Assembly (NCBI GenBank): GCA_017308235.1
Contig: JAFKFL010000010.1
Location: 368,164 to 432,163 of the forward strand
Direction of reading: 5' to 3'
Length of the DNA: 64,000 bases
DNA from: Alphaproteobacteria bacterium
GTDB lineage: Bacteria; Pseudomonadota; Alphaproteobacteria; Reyranellales; Reyranellaceae
Shown here: positions 8,085 to 15,687 of the stretch, one piece after another
How the letters are laid out: the number at the start of each line of letters is the position of its first letter
Position numbering within the stretch: position 1 is the stretch's first letter
Translations under genes and position numbers: made by a program
Notes under the pieces: model-generated
What the model saw: the letters and a program-made list of their open reading frames with translations, nothing else
The model's database searches: none
Told to the model about the DNA's origin: nothing

Positions 8085-8855
8085 TTCTGGCGGACGCTGC
8101 CCTATCAGTTTCCCTGGCTCGCCGGAATCATCGCGGTCTTTGCCTTCACCGGGCCGTTCGGCACCTACGCCGATATGAAGCTTGCCACTCGGGTGGCCTT
8201 TTTCGGTGCCACTGGCACCTTGATGTGGCTGCAGGTGGTTGGGTTGAACGCGCTGTTCCGCCACTTGGGGCTGACCGATCGCTGGCCAACGCTGGTCTGT
8301 CGCGTCCTTATCGGCGTTCTGGCCTCTGTTCCAGGCACCATCGAGATCTTTGTGTTTTATGCCTGGATGAAACGACCCATACCGCTTTTTGTCGCCTGGG
8401 AGGTTTTCGCCCAAACCGCCGTCCTAACCGTCATCCTGTCGATTCTGATCGGCCTGTTCGTCGACCGCTATCGCCATGCCGAAGCCGACAGCGAGCGTGC
8501 GCGTGTGGCCGACGCGAGGCCGTCGGATGTCGCGCCAACGCCTCCCGATTTCTTTCGCCGTATCCCGCCAGCGCTTGGCCGTGACCTGCTGGCGCTCGAG
8601 ATGGAGGATCATTACCTGCGCATCCACACAGCGCTCGGCAGCGACCTCATCCTCTTGCGTCTGCGCGATGCCATCGCCGAACTGGGGCCGGTGCATGGAC
8701 GGCAGGTGCACCGCTCTTGGTGGGTGGCCGATGGCGCTGTCGCCTCTGTCGAGCGCAACGCCGGCAAGCCGGTGCTGACGCTGCGCAACGGCCTCGGCGT
8801 GCCGGTGAGCAAGACCTTTCGCGATCAACTGAAAGAGGCGGGCTGGCTTGGCTGA
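8070..8855 (+). CDS. Membrane-anchored LytTR-family transcriptional regulator
   Basis: Transcription regulator of 261 residues. The N-terminal half has about four membrane segments (PWLAGIIAVFAFTGPFG, VAFFGATGTLMWLQVVGL, LVCRVLIGVLASVPGTIEIF, AVLTVILSILIGLFV). The C-terminal half, from about residue 160, is a LytTR DNA-binding domain: ALEMEDHYLRIHT, LLRLRDAIAEL, GRQVHRSWWV, and the end VPVSKTFRDQLKEAGWL. There is no receiver domain, so a membrane signal rather than phosphorylation probably controls it. It diverges from the hydrolase gene and overlaps the next gene by 8 bases. Confidence 0.88.
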   Translation: MREMTFWRTLPYQFPWLAGIIAVFAFTGPFGTYADMKLATRVAFFGATGTLMWLQVVGLNALFRHLGLTDRWPTLVCRVLIGVLASVPGTIEIFVFYAWMKRPIPLFVAWEVFAQTAVLTVILSILIGLFVDRYRHAEADSERARVADARPSDVAPTPPDFFRRIPPALGRDLLALEMEDHYLRIHTALGSDLILLRLRDAIAELGPVHGRQVHRSWWVADGAVASVERNAGKPVLTLRNGLGVPVSKTFRDQLKEAGWLG

Positions 8856-9846
8856 TGTCCCGGTCCGGATCGGCATTTTGGGCGCCGGCGCCATGGGCAC
8901 GACGCATGCGGCGACTTATGCCAGCCTGGCTGACGTGACCGTCGTCGGCGTCTTCGCGCGCGACCCAAGCCGCGCCCATGCTGCGGCGGCCCTCTGCAAA
9001 GCCGAACCCTTCACCGATGTCGAAGCACTGATCCGACATGCGGATGTCGATGCCATCGATGTCTGTCTGCCGAGCGCGATCCATTGCGACTTCGTGATTG
9101 CCGCGCTGGATGCAGGCAAACACGTCTTCTGCGAAACGCCGCTGGCATTGCAATTGGACGAGGCGCACCGGATGCGCGATGCAGCACGGCGAGCCGGCCG
9201 CTTATTGCAGATCGGACTCCTCATGCGCGCGCTAGGCGCCTACCGGCATATCAAGGATGTGGCGGTCGCGGGTACGTATGGGAGGCTGCTGAGCGTCACG
9301 ACCTGGCGACTCGGCTCCTACCTCCACCCTGACGCGCCCGATCACAAGGCGCACTACAGCGAGCCCGCCACCGAGCTCATGACGTTCGACTTCGACTTCA
9401 TCCAGTGGCTGATGGGCCAGCCCAACCGTCTGTCGGCCAGCTCGGCGCGAACAGCGCGGCATACGCCGGGAGAGACCTCGGCACTCTTGAGCTACGACGA
9501 CGGCCGACATGCCGCCGTTCTCGCCAGCGGCCTGATGCCACCGGGCTTTGCCTTCACCGCCGGCTTCCGTGCGCTGTTCGATCGCGCGGTCTTCGAGCAT
9601 CAGGCGGTCTTCGACAAGATCCCGCCCACCGCCAGCTTCACCATCGTCGAAGGAAAGGAGCCGGCGCGGTCGATTCCGATGCCGAACCAGAATCCCTACG
9701 AGGTCGAGCTGCAGCGCTTCGTGGATTGCATCCGCGGCCGTGCCGATTCTGCCTTGTTCGATGCCGGTCGCGCGATCGAAGCGCTGGTGCTTTCGACGGC
9801 GACGCAGCGCTCCCTCGAAGAGGCTCGCTCAGTCGAAATTGTCTAG
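8848..9846 (+). CDS. Gfo/Idh/MocA family oxidoreductase
   Basis: NAD(P)-dependent oxidoreductase of 332 residues, probably acting on a sugar or cyclic polyol. The Rossmann fold starts at residue 8 with ILGAGAMG; VDAIDVCLPSAIH and HVFCETPLAL correspond to the family's EKP loop, with Thr in place of Lys, which is unusual since that Lys is normally catalytic. The second domain contains a family-type middle (ATELMTFDFDFIQWLMG) instead of the usual G-x-x-D-x-x-x-H. Translation appears to start at TTG 8848, inside the end of the LytTR gene, behind AGAGG; no later ATG keeps the nucleotide motif intact. It ends immediately before the convergent gentisate dioxygenase gene. Confidence 0.83.
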   Translation: MADVPVRIGILGAGAMGTTHAATYASLADVTVVGVFARDPSRAHAAAALCKAEPFTDVEALIRHADVDAIDVCLPSAIHCDFVIAALDAGKHVFCETPLALQLDEAHRMRDAARRAGRLLQIGLLMRALGAYRHIKDVAVAGTYGRLLSVTTWRLGSYLHPDAPDHKAHYSEPATELMTFDFDFIQWLMGQPNRLSASSARTARHTPGETSALLSYDDGRHAAVLASGLMPPGFAFTAGFRALFDRAVFEHQAVFDKIPPTASFTIVEGKEPARSIPMPNQNPYEVELQRFVDCIRGRADSALFDAGRAIEALVLSTATQRSLEEARSVEIV

Positions 9847-10890
9847 CTAACGGCCGCCCCGGTCCTCGCGCCAGAGGTCGAGGCGTTCTTGCACCGGGCG
9901 GTCGGAGAAGGAGAAGAGCACGGCGTCGGTCTTGGCCTTGTGCACGACCTTGGCCCAGCTCGGCACGACGAAATGATCGCGCTTCTTCCAGGCGAAGGTC
10001 TTGTCGCCGATCGTGCTTTCGCCCTCGCCCTCGACCACCGAGAACACCGTGCCATCGGTGCTGCGATAGGGGGCGGTTGCGAAGCCCTTGGGCAGGAGCT
10101 GCATGAAAGTGCCCATGGTAGCGATCGGCGCACCGCCGCTCGCCGGATTGACGTAGCGCAGCTTGTAGCCGTGGCAGGCATCGGGCGGTCCCGCCTTGGC
10201 AAGGCCTGCCAGCGCCTCGCGCGTGCGCGCATAGGGATAGTTGAAGATGGGCGAGGTCTGCCGCTCAGGCTTCCAGTCGACCGGCAGAAGGCCGCTCGCG
10301 AATTTGGCGTCCGACGTGCCGGCCGGCGCTGTCACCGCCTGTTCGTCCTCGGCGCCGTTCTCGGCGAAGCCGGCGTTGAACATCGCCACCAGCGGGATGT
10401 CGAGACCGTCGAGCCAGACCATCGGCTTCGACGAATCGTTGCCGTGATCGTGCCAGGTCCAGGTCGGCGTGACGACGAAATCACCCTCGCGCATGATGGT
10501 GCGTTCCCCGTCGACGGCGGTGTAGGCGCCCTCACCCTCGACGATGAAGCGCAACGCCGACTGGGTGTGGCGATGGCTGGGCGCGATCTCGCCCGGCAGG
10601 ATGAGCTGCAAACCGGCATAGAGCGTGGGCGTGATGCAGGCGGCGCCCGGCATCGCCGGGTTTTCGAGGATCAGCACGCGCCGGACCGCTTCCTTGGCAG
10701 TGATCAGCGTGCCCGACTCCATCAGGAACGGCCGGACCTTGTCGTAGTCCCACGCCGCCGGCACGTACTTGGGCGCCGGCTGCGGCGGCACGAGCTGATG
10801 CAGAGATTCCCACAGCGGCGCCATCGAGAGGCCGCCGATGCGTTCGTAGAAATCGCGGCGGGCGTTGTTGCGTGTGGCACTACCGTCCAT
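9847..10890 (-). CDS. Gentisate 1,2-dioxygenase (bicupin)
   Basis: Non-haem iron ring-cleavage enzyme that opens gentisate to maleylpyruvate. The 347 residues and two cupin barrels fit the family. The N-terminal cupin has the metal-binding SHRHTQSALRF followed by VTPTWTWHDHGN; the second barrel (GYKLRYVNPASGG to FVVPSWAKVVHKAKTD) keeps only part of the motif, as is normal. It lies 7 bases downstream of the glutamine-amidotransferase gene and is probably cotranscribed with it. No maleylpyruvate isomerase or fumarylpyruvate hydrolase is nearby, so the rest of the pathway must be elsewhere. A salicylate or 1-hydroxy-2-naphthoate dioxygenase is a possible alternative specificity. Confidence 0.87.
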   Translation of the reverse strand: MDGSATRNNARRDFYERIGGLSMAPLWESLHQLVPPQPAPKYVPAAWDYDKVRPFLMESGTLITAKEAVRRVLILENPAMPGAACITPTLYAGLQLILPGEIAPSHRHTQSALRFIVEGEGAYTAVDGERTIMREGDFVVTPTWTWHDHGNDSSKPMVWLDGLDIPLVAMFNAGFAENGAEDEQAVTAPAGTSDAKFASGLLPVDWKPERQTSPIFNYPYARTREALAGLAKAGPPDACHGYKLRYVNPASGGAPIATMGTFMQLLPKGFATAPYRSTDGTVFSVVEGEGESTIGDKTFAWKKRDHFVVPSWAKVVHKAKTDAVLFSFSDRPVQERLDLWREDRGGR

Positions 10891-10897
10891 GGAATCC

Positions 10898-11719
10898 CTA
10901 TTCGGCGGCGGCCCTCACCGGCACCAAGCCGCGCCGGACAGCAGCACGGCGGCGGCAGGCATCGGCAAAGGCGTCGAACAGTTTTATCGAAACTCGATTC
11001 TCCAGCGCACGATGCTCGGGATGCCATTGCAGGGCAAGCGCGAAGGCGGGCGCGTCGGGCAGGCTGAAGGCCTCGACCTGGCCATCGTCGGCAACGGCCT
11101 CCAGCTTCGCACACGGCGCCAGCTGGTCGACCCCCTGAGCGTGGAGCGAATTCACCGTGACTCGCCGCTCGCCCAGCAGTCGATGCAGCAGGCCGCCCTC
11201 GACGATGTCGATGTCGTGCGCCGGCGCGTAGTTTATGTCGACGTCAGCCGTCTTGGGCGAACGATGGTCGCGTCGCCCCTGGACCTCGTGCACGAGCTGG
11301 TGAAGCGAGCCGCCCATCGCGACGTTCACCTCCTGCAGACCGCGGCAGATCGCGAATAGGGGCACGGCATGATCGACGGCATGGCGGATGAGGGGGAGCG
11401 TCGTGGCGTCGCGGGCGGAATCGTGTGCCGTCCCATTCCGGCTCGGTTCGCCGCCATAGTGATAGGGTTCGACGTTCGATGGGCTGCCGGTCAGCAGGAC
11501 GCCATCGAGCGTGTCGAGGAGATGATCGAGCGCCTCGGTCATGGACCGGTCCGCAGCGAATTCCGGACCGAAGGCAGGGATCAGCACCGGCAAGGCGCCG
11601 ACGGCCTGGATGGCCGCCTGGACGTACTTGTCGCCCACACTATGGACCCATCTGCCTTGGCCGTTTTCCTTCAGACAGGCAGTGACTCCCACAAGCGGAC
11701 GCAAGGTCGAGCAATTCAT
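10898..11719 (-). CDS. Gamma-glutamyl-gamma-aminobutyrate hydrolase family protein (class I glutamine amidotransferase)
   Basis: Peptidase C26-type hydrolase, 273 residues, related to PuuD, which cleaves gamma-glutamyl-GABA in putrescine breakdown. The opening RPLVGVTACLKENG and VLLTGSPSNVEPYHYGG are family landmarks; the nucleophile cysteine is in FAICRGLQEVN and the His-Glu pair in LQWHPEH. The C-terminal tail (ADACRRRAAVRRGLVPVRAAAE) is basic. Pairing with a gentisate dioxygenase suggests it may remove a gamma-glutamyl group from an aromatic amine intermediate rather than act on GABA; that is inference. It diverges from secB, with 171 bases between starts. Confidence 0.85.
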   Translation of the reverse strand: MNCSTLRPLVGVTACLKENGQGRWVHSVGDKYVQAAIQAVGALPVLIPAFGPEFAADRSMTEALDHLLDTLDGVLLTGSPSNVEPYHYGGEPSRNGTAHDSARDATTLPLIRHAVDHAVPLFAICRGLQEVNVAMGGSLHQLVHEVQGRRDHRSPKTADVDINYAPAHDIDIVEGGLLHRLLGERRVTVNSLHAQGVDQLAPCAKLEAVADDGQVEAFSLPDAPAFALALQWHPEHRALENRVSIKLFDAFADACRRRAAVRRGLVPVRAAAE

Positions 11720-11890
11720 TCCGTACCACGTCGAAAATAGCGACTTTTATAATTGCGAACGGCCGTCCGGTTGGCAATTGCTTGCCAGCCGGCACTGCCT
11801 GCGCCTTGTGCAGCGCAGCCTTGCATGGTACCGCCCGCGCGGTCCCCGAGCCTGGCCCCATTTGTGACAATATCGAGCGAAAGCAACAGG

Positions 11891-12406
11891 ATGACTGACA
11901 CCCCGACGCCGCCTCCCGGTCCCACCGCCGCCCCCCAGCTGCAGGCGACCCCGCTCACCCTGCACGGTCAATACATCAAGGATTTGAGCTTCGAGAATCC
12001 CCGCGCGCCACAGAGCCTGATCGAGCAAAAGCAGCCGCAGCTCACGCTGAACGTGAACGTGTCGACCCGGCAGTTCGAGGCCAAGACCTTCGAGGTCACG
12101 CTGACCCTGGAGGCGAGCGCCCAAACGCCGGAAAAAGAGCCACTGTTCATGCTCGAGCTGGTCTATGCCGGCACGGTGAGCCTGGGCGAGGTTCCCCAGG
12201 ACGCCTTCGGGCCGTTGCTCTTGATCGAGACGCCGCGGCTCCTCTTCCCGTTCGCTCGCGCCATCGTCGCCAACGCCACGCGCGAGGCCGGCTTCCCGCC
12301 GCTCAACATCGCGCCGGTCGATTTCGTGGCGCTCTATCGCCAGCAGCTCGAGGCTTCGGGCGGTCAGGTCCCGGGCATCCCCGGCGGTCCGGTCGGACAC
12401 GCCTGA
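11891..12406 (+). CDS. secB: Protein-export chaperone SecB
   Basis: Cytosolic tetrameric chaperone that keeps preproteins unfolded and delivers them to SecA. It has 171 residues with the family core: QYIKDLSFENPRAPQSL, the strand block PQLTLNVNVSTRQ, GTVSLGEVPQD and the C-terminal TPRLLFPFARAIVANATR with GFPPLNIAPVDF. The N terminus is a proline-rich extension of about 20 residues. The last codons (Gly-Gly-Pro-Val-Gly-His-Ala-stop) are duplicated in tandem just after the stop. Proximity to dnaQ and coaE is the common alphaproteobacterial arrangement. Confidence 0.95.
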   Translation: MTDTPTPPPGPTAAPQLQATPLTLHGQYIKDLSFENPRAPQSLIEQKQPQLTLNVNVSTRQFEAKTFEVTLTLEASAQTPEKEPLFMLELVYAGTVSLGEVPQDAFGPLLLIETPRLLFPFARAIVANATREAGFPPLNIAPVDFVALYRQQLEASGGQVPGIPGGPVGHA

Positions 12407-12430
12407 GGCGGCCCGGTCGGGCACGCCTGA
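12383..12430 (+). repeat. 24-bp tandem repeat spanning the secB stop codon
   Basis: Bases 12383-12406 encode the last seven residues and stop of SecB; bases 12407-12430 repeat them with two changes (T to C at 12412, A to G at 12421), both silent if read in frame. The second copy includes its own in-frame TGA, so a read-through product would gain seven residues identical to the preceding seven. Confidence 0.85.
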
Positions 12431-12455
12431 TCGTCTGACCGAGTTCTTTTGGGGC

Positions 12456-13052
12456 CTAACGCAGGCCTTCAGATGGCGGCGTCCAGTAGGTGATATGGGC
12501 GGCGCGTGCAGGCCGCTCCCCGGCCTGGGCCGGACTTTTCGGCGTGCCCACCATCAGGAAACCAACGAGCCTGCTGGGCGCCATAAAGCCCAGCATCGCG
12601 TTCACCTGGGCGTCGTAGGTGTTCACACCGGTCACCCATATGCCGCCGTAGCCCAGCATATGGACCGCGTTCAGCATGTTCATGGCCGCAGCGCCCGTCG
12701 ACAGGATCTGCTCGGTTTCAGGAATGCGGTGACCGGCTTGCACGATGGCGCCCATCGCAATGATCAGGGGGCAGCGCAGCGGCCACGCCCGGTGACGCTC
12801 GATGAGGCCATCCGCATTCGCTGCATCACGCGCCTTCGCCGCCTGGGCGAGAACATCGCCAAAAGCCTTTCGGGCCTCGCCCTGGATCACGACGAAGCGC
12901 CATGGACGCAAGCGTCCATGGTCAGGGGCCCGCAGGCCGGCATCGATGATCAGGTCGAGATCGCTTCCGGCGGGAGCAGGGTCATCGAGGGCCCCAACAG
13001 ACCGGCGTGTCAGGAGGGCGTCGATCGGGCGCAAATCAACATGCATGTCCAT
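12456..13052 (-). CDS. Nitroreductase family protein
   Basis: FMN-dependent NAD(P)H oxidoreductase of 198 residues, closest in style to the YdjA group. FMN-phosphate-binding arginines are in LLTRRSVGAL; RAPDHGRLRPWRFVVI is the family's cofactor-contact loop; QILSTGAAAMNMLNAVHMLGYG and the Gly-Gly-Ile-Trp-Val-Thr-Gly stretch form the dimer core. The physiological substrate is unknown. ATG at 13052 or 13046 are both possible starts. A Fur-like palindrome lies 17-35 bases upstream, so expression may respond to iron. It is convergent with secB. Confidence 0.86.
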   Translation of the reverse strand: MDMHVDLRPIDALLTRRSVGALDDPAPAGSDLDLIIDAGLRAPDHGRLRPWRFVVIQGEARKAFGDVLAQAAKARDAANADGLIERHRAWPLRCPLIIAMGAIVQAGHRIPETEQILSTGAAAMNMLNAVHMLGYGGIWVTGVNTYDAQVNAMLGFMAPSRLVGFLMVGTPKSPAQAGERPARAAHITYWTPPSEGLR

Positions 13053-13068
13053 TCGCTTAAAGTATATA

Positions 13069-13087
13069 ATTGCGAATGATTTGCAAT
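13069..13087. promoter_or_regulatory. Fur-like operator upstream of the nitroreductase gene
   Basis: ATTGCGAATGATTTGCAAT is a 19-base inverted repeat (9-1-9) with one mismatched pair. Length, symmetry and the GAATGATTT centre resemble Fur-family boxes of alphaproteobacteria. It sits in an AT-rich spacer between the dnaQ stop and the nitroreductase start, where that gene's promoter should be. The assignment to Fur rather than another Fur-family member is inference. Confidence 0.5.
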
Positions 13088-13121
13088 ATCAATTACATTG
13101 AAGCAAGCCGAGTAGCGGGAG

Positions 13122-13802
13122 CTAGGCGGCTTCGGCTTTCAGCCAGAGCGGTTCCTTGAGCTTCTGCAGGAATTCGGCATGGGCGGCGAGTTCCGCGGCG
13201 CTCGCCACGTGCGGTCGCGCCGGCCGCACCACGACGTCGACAGCGACCAGCAGGCCCGTCGCCGCGACTTCCGGCGCCAGGCCGAGGTCGCGCTGCCGGC
13301 CGCCACTCAGCTCGAGATAGACCTCGGCCAGCAGTTCGGAGTCGAGCAGCGCGCCGTGCTTGGTGCGGCTTGAATTATCGATGCCGAAACGCTCGCAAAG
13401 CGCATCGAGGCTGACGCGCTGGCCCGGCATCTTGCGGCGCGCCATCGAGACCGTATCGACATAGGCATTCGTGAGCACCGCCTTGCCGGCGCGCTCCAGC
13501 TCGGCATTGAGGAAGCCGATATCGAACTGGGCGTTGTGGATCACGAGCTGCGCGTCGCCGACGAACTCCAGGAATTCGTCCACGCGATCGGCGAACAACG
13601 GCTTGTCGGCCAGGAACTCGTCGGTGAGGCCGTGAATATCCTGCGCGCCGACCGGCATGATCATTTGCGGGTTGAAATAGGCGTGGAAGGTCTTGCCGGT
13701 CGCGACCGTGTTGAAGAGCTCGATGCAGCCGACTTCCACGACACGATGGCCTGCCAGGGGATCGAGGCCCGTCGTTTCCGTATCCAGAACGATCTCACGC
13801 AT
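13122..13802 (-). CDS. dnaQ: DNA polymerase III epsilon subunit (3'-5' proofreading exonuclease)
   Basis: Proofreading subunit of the replicative polymerase, 226 residues. DEDD-type exonuclease motifs are all present: Exo I DTETTGLDP at residues 7-15, Exo II HNAQFDIGFL, Exo III with SRTKHGALLDSELLAEVY, and the HGLTDEFLADKP loop. The C-terminal helix (AELAAHAEFLQKLKEPLWLK) is where polymerase and clamp contacts are expected. The start at 13802 is secure because the Exo I motif follows at once, yet it has no Shine-Dalgarno and its ATG sits in the loop of a perfect 13-bp stem. It lies 28 bases downstream of coaE, with which it is probably cotranscribed. Confidence 0.95.
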   Translation of the reverse strand: MREIVLDTETTGLDPLAGHRVVEVGCIELFNTVATGKTFHAYFNPQMIMPVGAQDIHGLTDEFLADKPLFADRVDEFLEFVGDAQLVIHNAQFDIGFLNAELERAGKAVLTNAYVDTVSMARRKMPGQRVSLDALCERFGIDNSSRTKHGALLDSELLAEVYLELSGGRQRDLGLAPEVAATGLLVAVDVVVRPARPHVASAAELAAHAEFLQKLKEPLWLKAEAA

Positions 13803-13815
13803 GTGAGATCGTTCT
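13786..13815 (-). promoter_or_regulatory. Perfect hairpin enclosing the dnaQ start codon
   Basis: On the mRNA strand, 5' arm AGAACGATCTCAC, loop ATGC, 3' arm GTGAGATCGTTCT: a 13-bp stem without mismatch whose tetraloop is the dnaQ ATG plus the next base. The 3' arm encodes codons 2-6. The coaE stop codon ends 15 bases before the stem, about the distance a terminating ribosome covers, so upstream translation could open it. No ribosome-binding sequence is present in the exposed part. Confidence 0.8.
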
Positions 13816-13830
13816 TAGCGGCAAGTGCGG

Positions 13831-14493
13831 TCAGATGCGACGGGGTCGCGCGAGCTTGCCTGTGAATTTCTCCCGCCAGGGATTTGATGGCCAGCATCGC
13901 GCCGGCTGCTTCCTGAGCGCCGCCACGGCCTTGGCGAGTGCCTGGCGGGTCGGCGCCAGGCCGAGACCGGTGGGGATAACCTTCGTCGCCAGCCGACGCT
14001 TGGTCCGGTCGGGCACTTGCTGGCGCAGGATGCCGGCGAATTTCTCCTCGGTCATATTGGGCCGAGCGAGCACACGACGGCGCTGCAGGAACGCCGGCGC
14101 CGAGACCACGAGCGTCGCGTCGACACGGCGCTCGCCGCGCCCCTCGAACAGCAGCGGGATATCGAGCACGACCAGCGGCACGCCGCGCCGGGCGGCGCGC
14201 TTCAGGAAAGCCCGCTGCCGTTGCGCGACCAGCGGATGCACAATGGCCTCGAGCTTGCGTAACGCCTGCTTGTCGCCGAACACATGTGCGCCCAGCGCCT
14301 GGCGATCGAGTACGCCGTTCTTCACCACGCCAGGGAAGGCGCGCTCGATCGGCGGCAACGCCGCGCCACCTGGCGCCTGCAGCGCATGGACGGCGGCGTC
14401 GGCGTCATAGACTGGCACGCCCATCTGCCGCAGCATCGTGGCGGCGGTCGACTTGCCCATGCCGATCGACCCGGTCAGGCCGACGATCACCAT
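13831..14493 (-). CDS. coaE: Dephospho-CoA kinase
   Basis: Last step of coenzyme A synthesis: phosphorylates dephospho-CoA at the 3'-ribose hydroxyl with ATP. It has 220 residues. The P-loop GSIGMGKST is at residues 8-16, followed by PVYDADAAVH (the DxD substrate-binding region) and LDIPLLFEG. The C-terminal part (RRLATKVIPTGLGLAPTRQA) is standard; the last 25 residues are a basic extension. Gene order coaE-dnaQ is widely conserved in alphaproteobacteria. A palindromic repeat lies upstream. Confidence 0.93.
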   Translation of the reverse strand: MVIVGLTGSIGMGKSTAATMLRQMGVPVYDADAAVHALQAPGGAALPPIERAFPGVVKNGVLDRQALGAHVFGDKQALRKLEAIVHPLVAQRQRAFLKRAARRGVPLVVLDIPLLFEGRGERRVDATLVVSAPAFLQRRRVLARPNMTEEKFAGILRQQVPDRTKRRLATKVIPTGLGLAPTRQALAKAVAALRKQPARCWPSNPWREKFTGKLARPRRI

Positions 14494-14528
14494 GCGACGT
14501 GTTCCATAGAGTCGAAGCAGTCATGGAA

Positions 14529-14657
14529 CCTCACCCTGAGGAGCATCGCGTGAGCGCATTCGCATGCGCGGAAGCGATGCGTCTCGAAGGGGGGAACAAG
14601 CACCTCGCTTGCTGCCATCCTTCGAGACGGCCGCTGCGCGGCCTCCTCAGGATGAGG
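14529..14657. repeat. Dispersed palindromic repeat, family 2, copy A
   Basis: Ends are inverted: CCTCACCCTGAGGAG at the left and CTCCTCAGGATGAGG at the right. Inside, CGTCTCGAAGG and CCTTCGAGACG form a second inverted pair. The element therefore consists of two nested stems. A second copy is at 26964-27069. This kind of repeat is familiar from alphaproteobacterial intergenic regions. It lies between the quinone reductase stop and the coaE start. Confidence 0.8.
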
Positions 14658-14683
14658 AAATTTCAGGCCGTCGAACAAGTCCC

Positions 14684-15661
14684 TCAGGGCACCAGGATCG
14701 TCTGGCCGGTCGTCTTGCGGTTTTCGAGGTCGGCATGCGCCTGCGACGCCTCGCCGAGCGGGTAGCGCTGGTCGATCGAGATCTTCACCTTGCCGCTCTT
14801 CACCATCTTGAACAGCGACTTGGCGGCGGCCTCGAGGTCCTTGCGGGTCGGAGTGTAGGCGCCAAGGCTGGGGCGCGTGACATAGAGCGAACCCTTGGTG
14901 TTCAGGATGCCGAGCCCAACCGGCGGCACGGCGCCGGAGGCATTGCCGAACGACACCATCAGGCCGCGCGGCTGCAGGCAGTCGAGCGAGATCGCCCATG
15001 TATCCTTGCCAACGCCGTCGAACACGACAGGCACGCCCTTGCCCTTGGTGATCTTCTTCACCTCGGCCACGACGTCGTCCTTGGTGTAGTCGATCACCCA
15101 CTTGTAGCCGTTCTTCTTGGCCAGTGCGGCCTTCTCCGCCGACGAGGTGGTGCCGATCACCTTGTAACCGCGCGCCTTGGCCCATTGGCCAAACAGCAAG
15201 CCGACGCCGCCCGCCGCGGCATGGAACAGGATGATGTCGCCCTTCTTCAGCCAGCCCTTGGGTGTGTGGTCGACGAGGTATTCCGTCGTCAGGCCCTTCA
15301 GCATGATGGCGGCCGCCTGCTCGTCGCTCACGCCCTTCGGGACATGCACGAGCTGCTCGGTGCCCATCACGCGCTCTTCGCAGTAGGCGCCCAGCACGCC
15401 GCAATAGGCGACGTGATCGCCCTTCTTGAAGCCCTTGGTCCTCGGCCCGACCTCGACGACCACGCCCGCGCCCTCGCGGCCCACCGCATTGGGCAGCGGC
15501 GTCGGATAGAGGCCGTTACGGGTATAGACGTCGATGAAGTTGAGCCCCACCGCGGTCTGCTTGATCTTCACCTGCCCGGGGCCAGGACTGCCGACCTCGA
15601 CATCCTCCAACAGCAATTTTTCCGGTCCGCCGTTCTCGTGGATCAGAATCGACTTTGGCAT
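14684..15661 (-). CDS. NADPH:quinone reductase (zeta-crystallin-like, zinc-independent MDR)
   Basis: Medium-chain dehydrogenase/reductase of 325 residues that likely reduces quinones by one electron using NADPH. Landmarks: GLNFIDVYTRNGLYP near residue 40, AVGREGAGVVVEVG, the nucleotide motif HAAAGGVGLLFGQWAKARG, GTTSSAEKAALAKKNG and QPRGLMVSFGNASG. The catalytic-zinc cysteines of alcohol dehydrogenases are absent, as expected for this branch. GGGGGA six bases before the ATG supports the start. It lies 26 bases after the LLM oxidoreductase gene on the same strand. Confidence 0.9.
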   Translation of the reverse strand: MPKSILIHENGGPEKLLLEDVEVGSPGPGQVKIKQTAVGLNFIDVYTRNGLYPTPLPNAVGREGAGVVVEVGPRTKGFKKGDHVAYCGVLGAYCEERVMGTEQLVHVPKGVSDEQAAAIMLKGLTTEYLVDHTPKGWLKKGDIILFHAAAGGVGLLFGQWAKARGYKVIGTTSSAEKAALAKKNGYKWVIDYTKDDVVAEVKKITKGKGVPVVFDGVGKDTWAISLDCLQPRGLMVSFGNASGAVPPVGLGILNTKGSLYVTRPSLGAYTPTRKDLEAAAKSLFKMVKSGKVKISIDQRYPLGEASQAHADLENRKTTGQTILVP

Positions 15662-15687
15662 TGATCATTCCCCCTTGAGGTTCGCCT

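Noticed and set aside
11744..11756. TATAATTGCGAA upstream of the amidotransferase gene, identical to the left half of the Fur-like site at 13069.
   Set aside because: The right half-site is missing (GGCCGTCC instead of ATTTGCAAT), so there is no palindrome.
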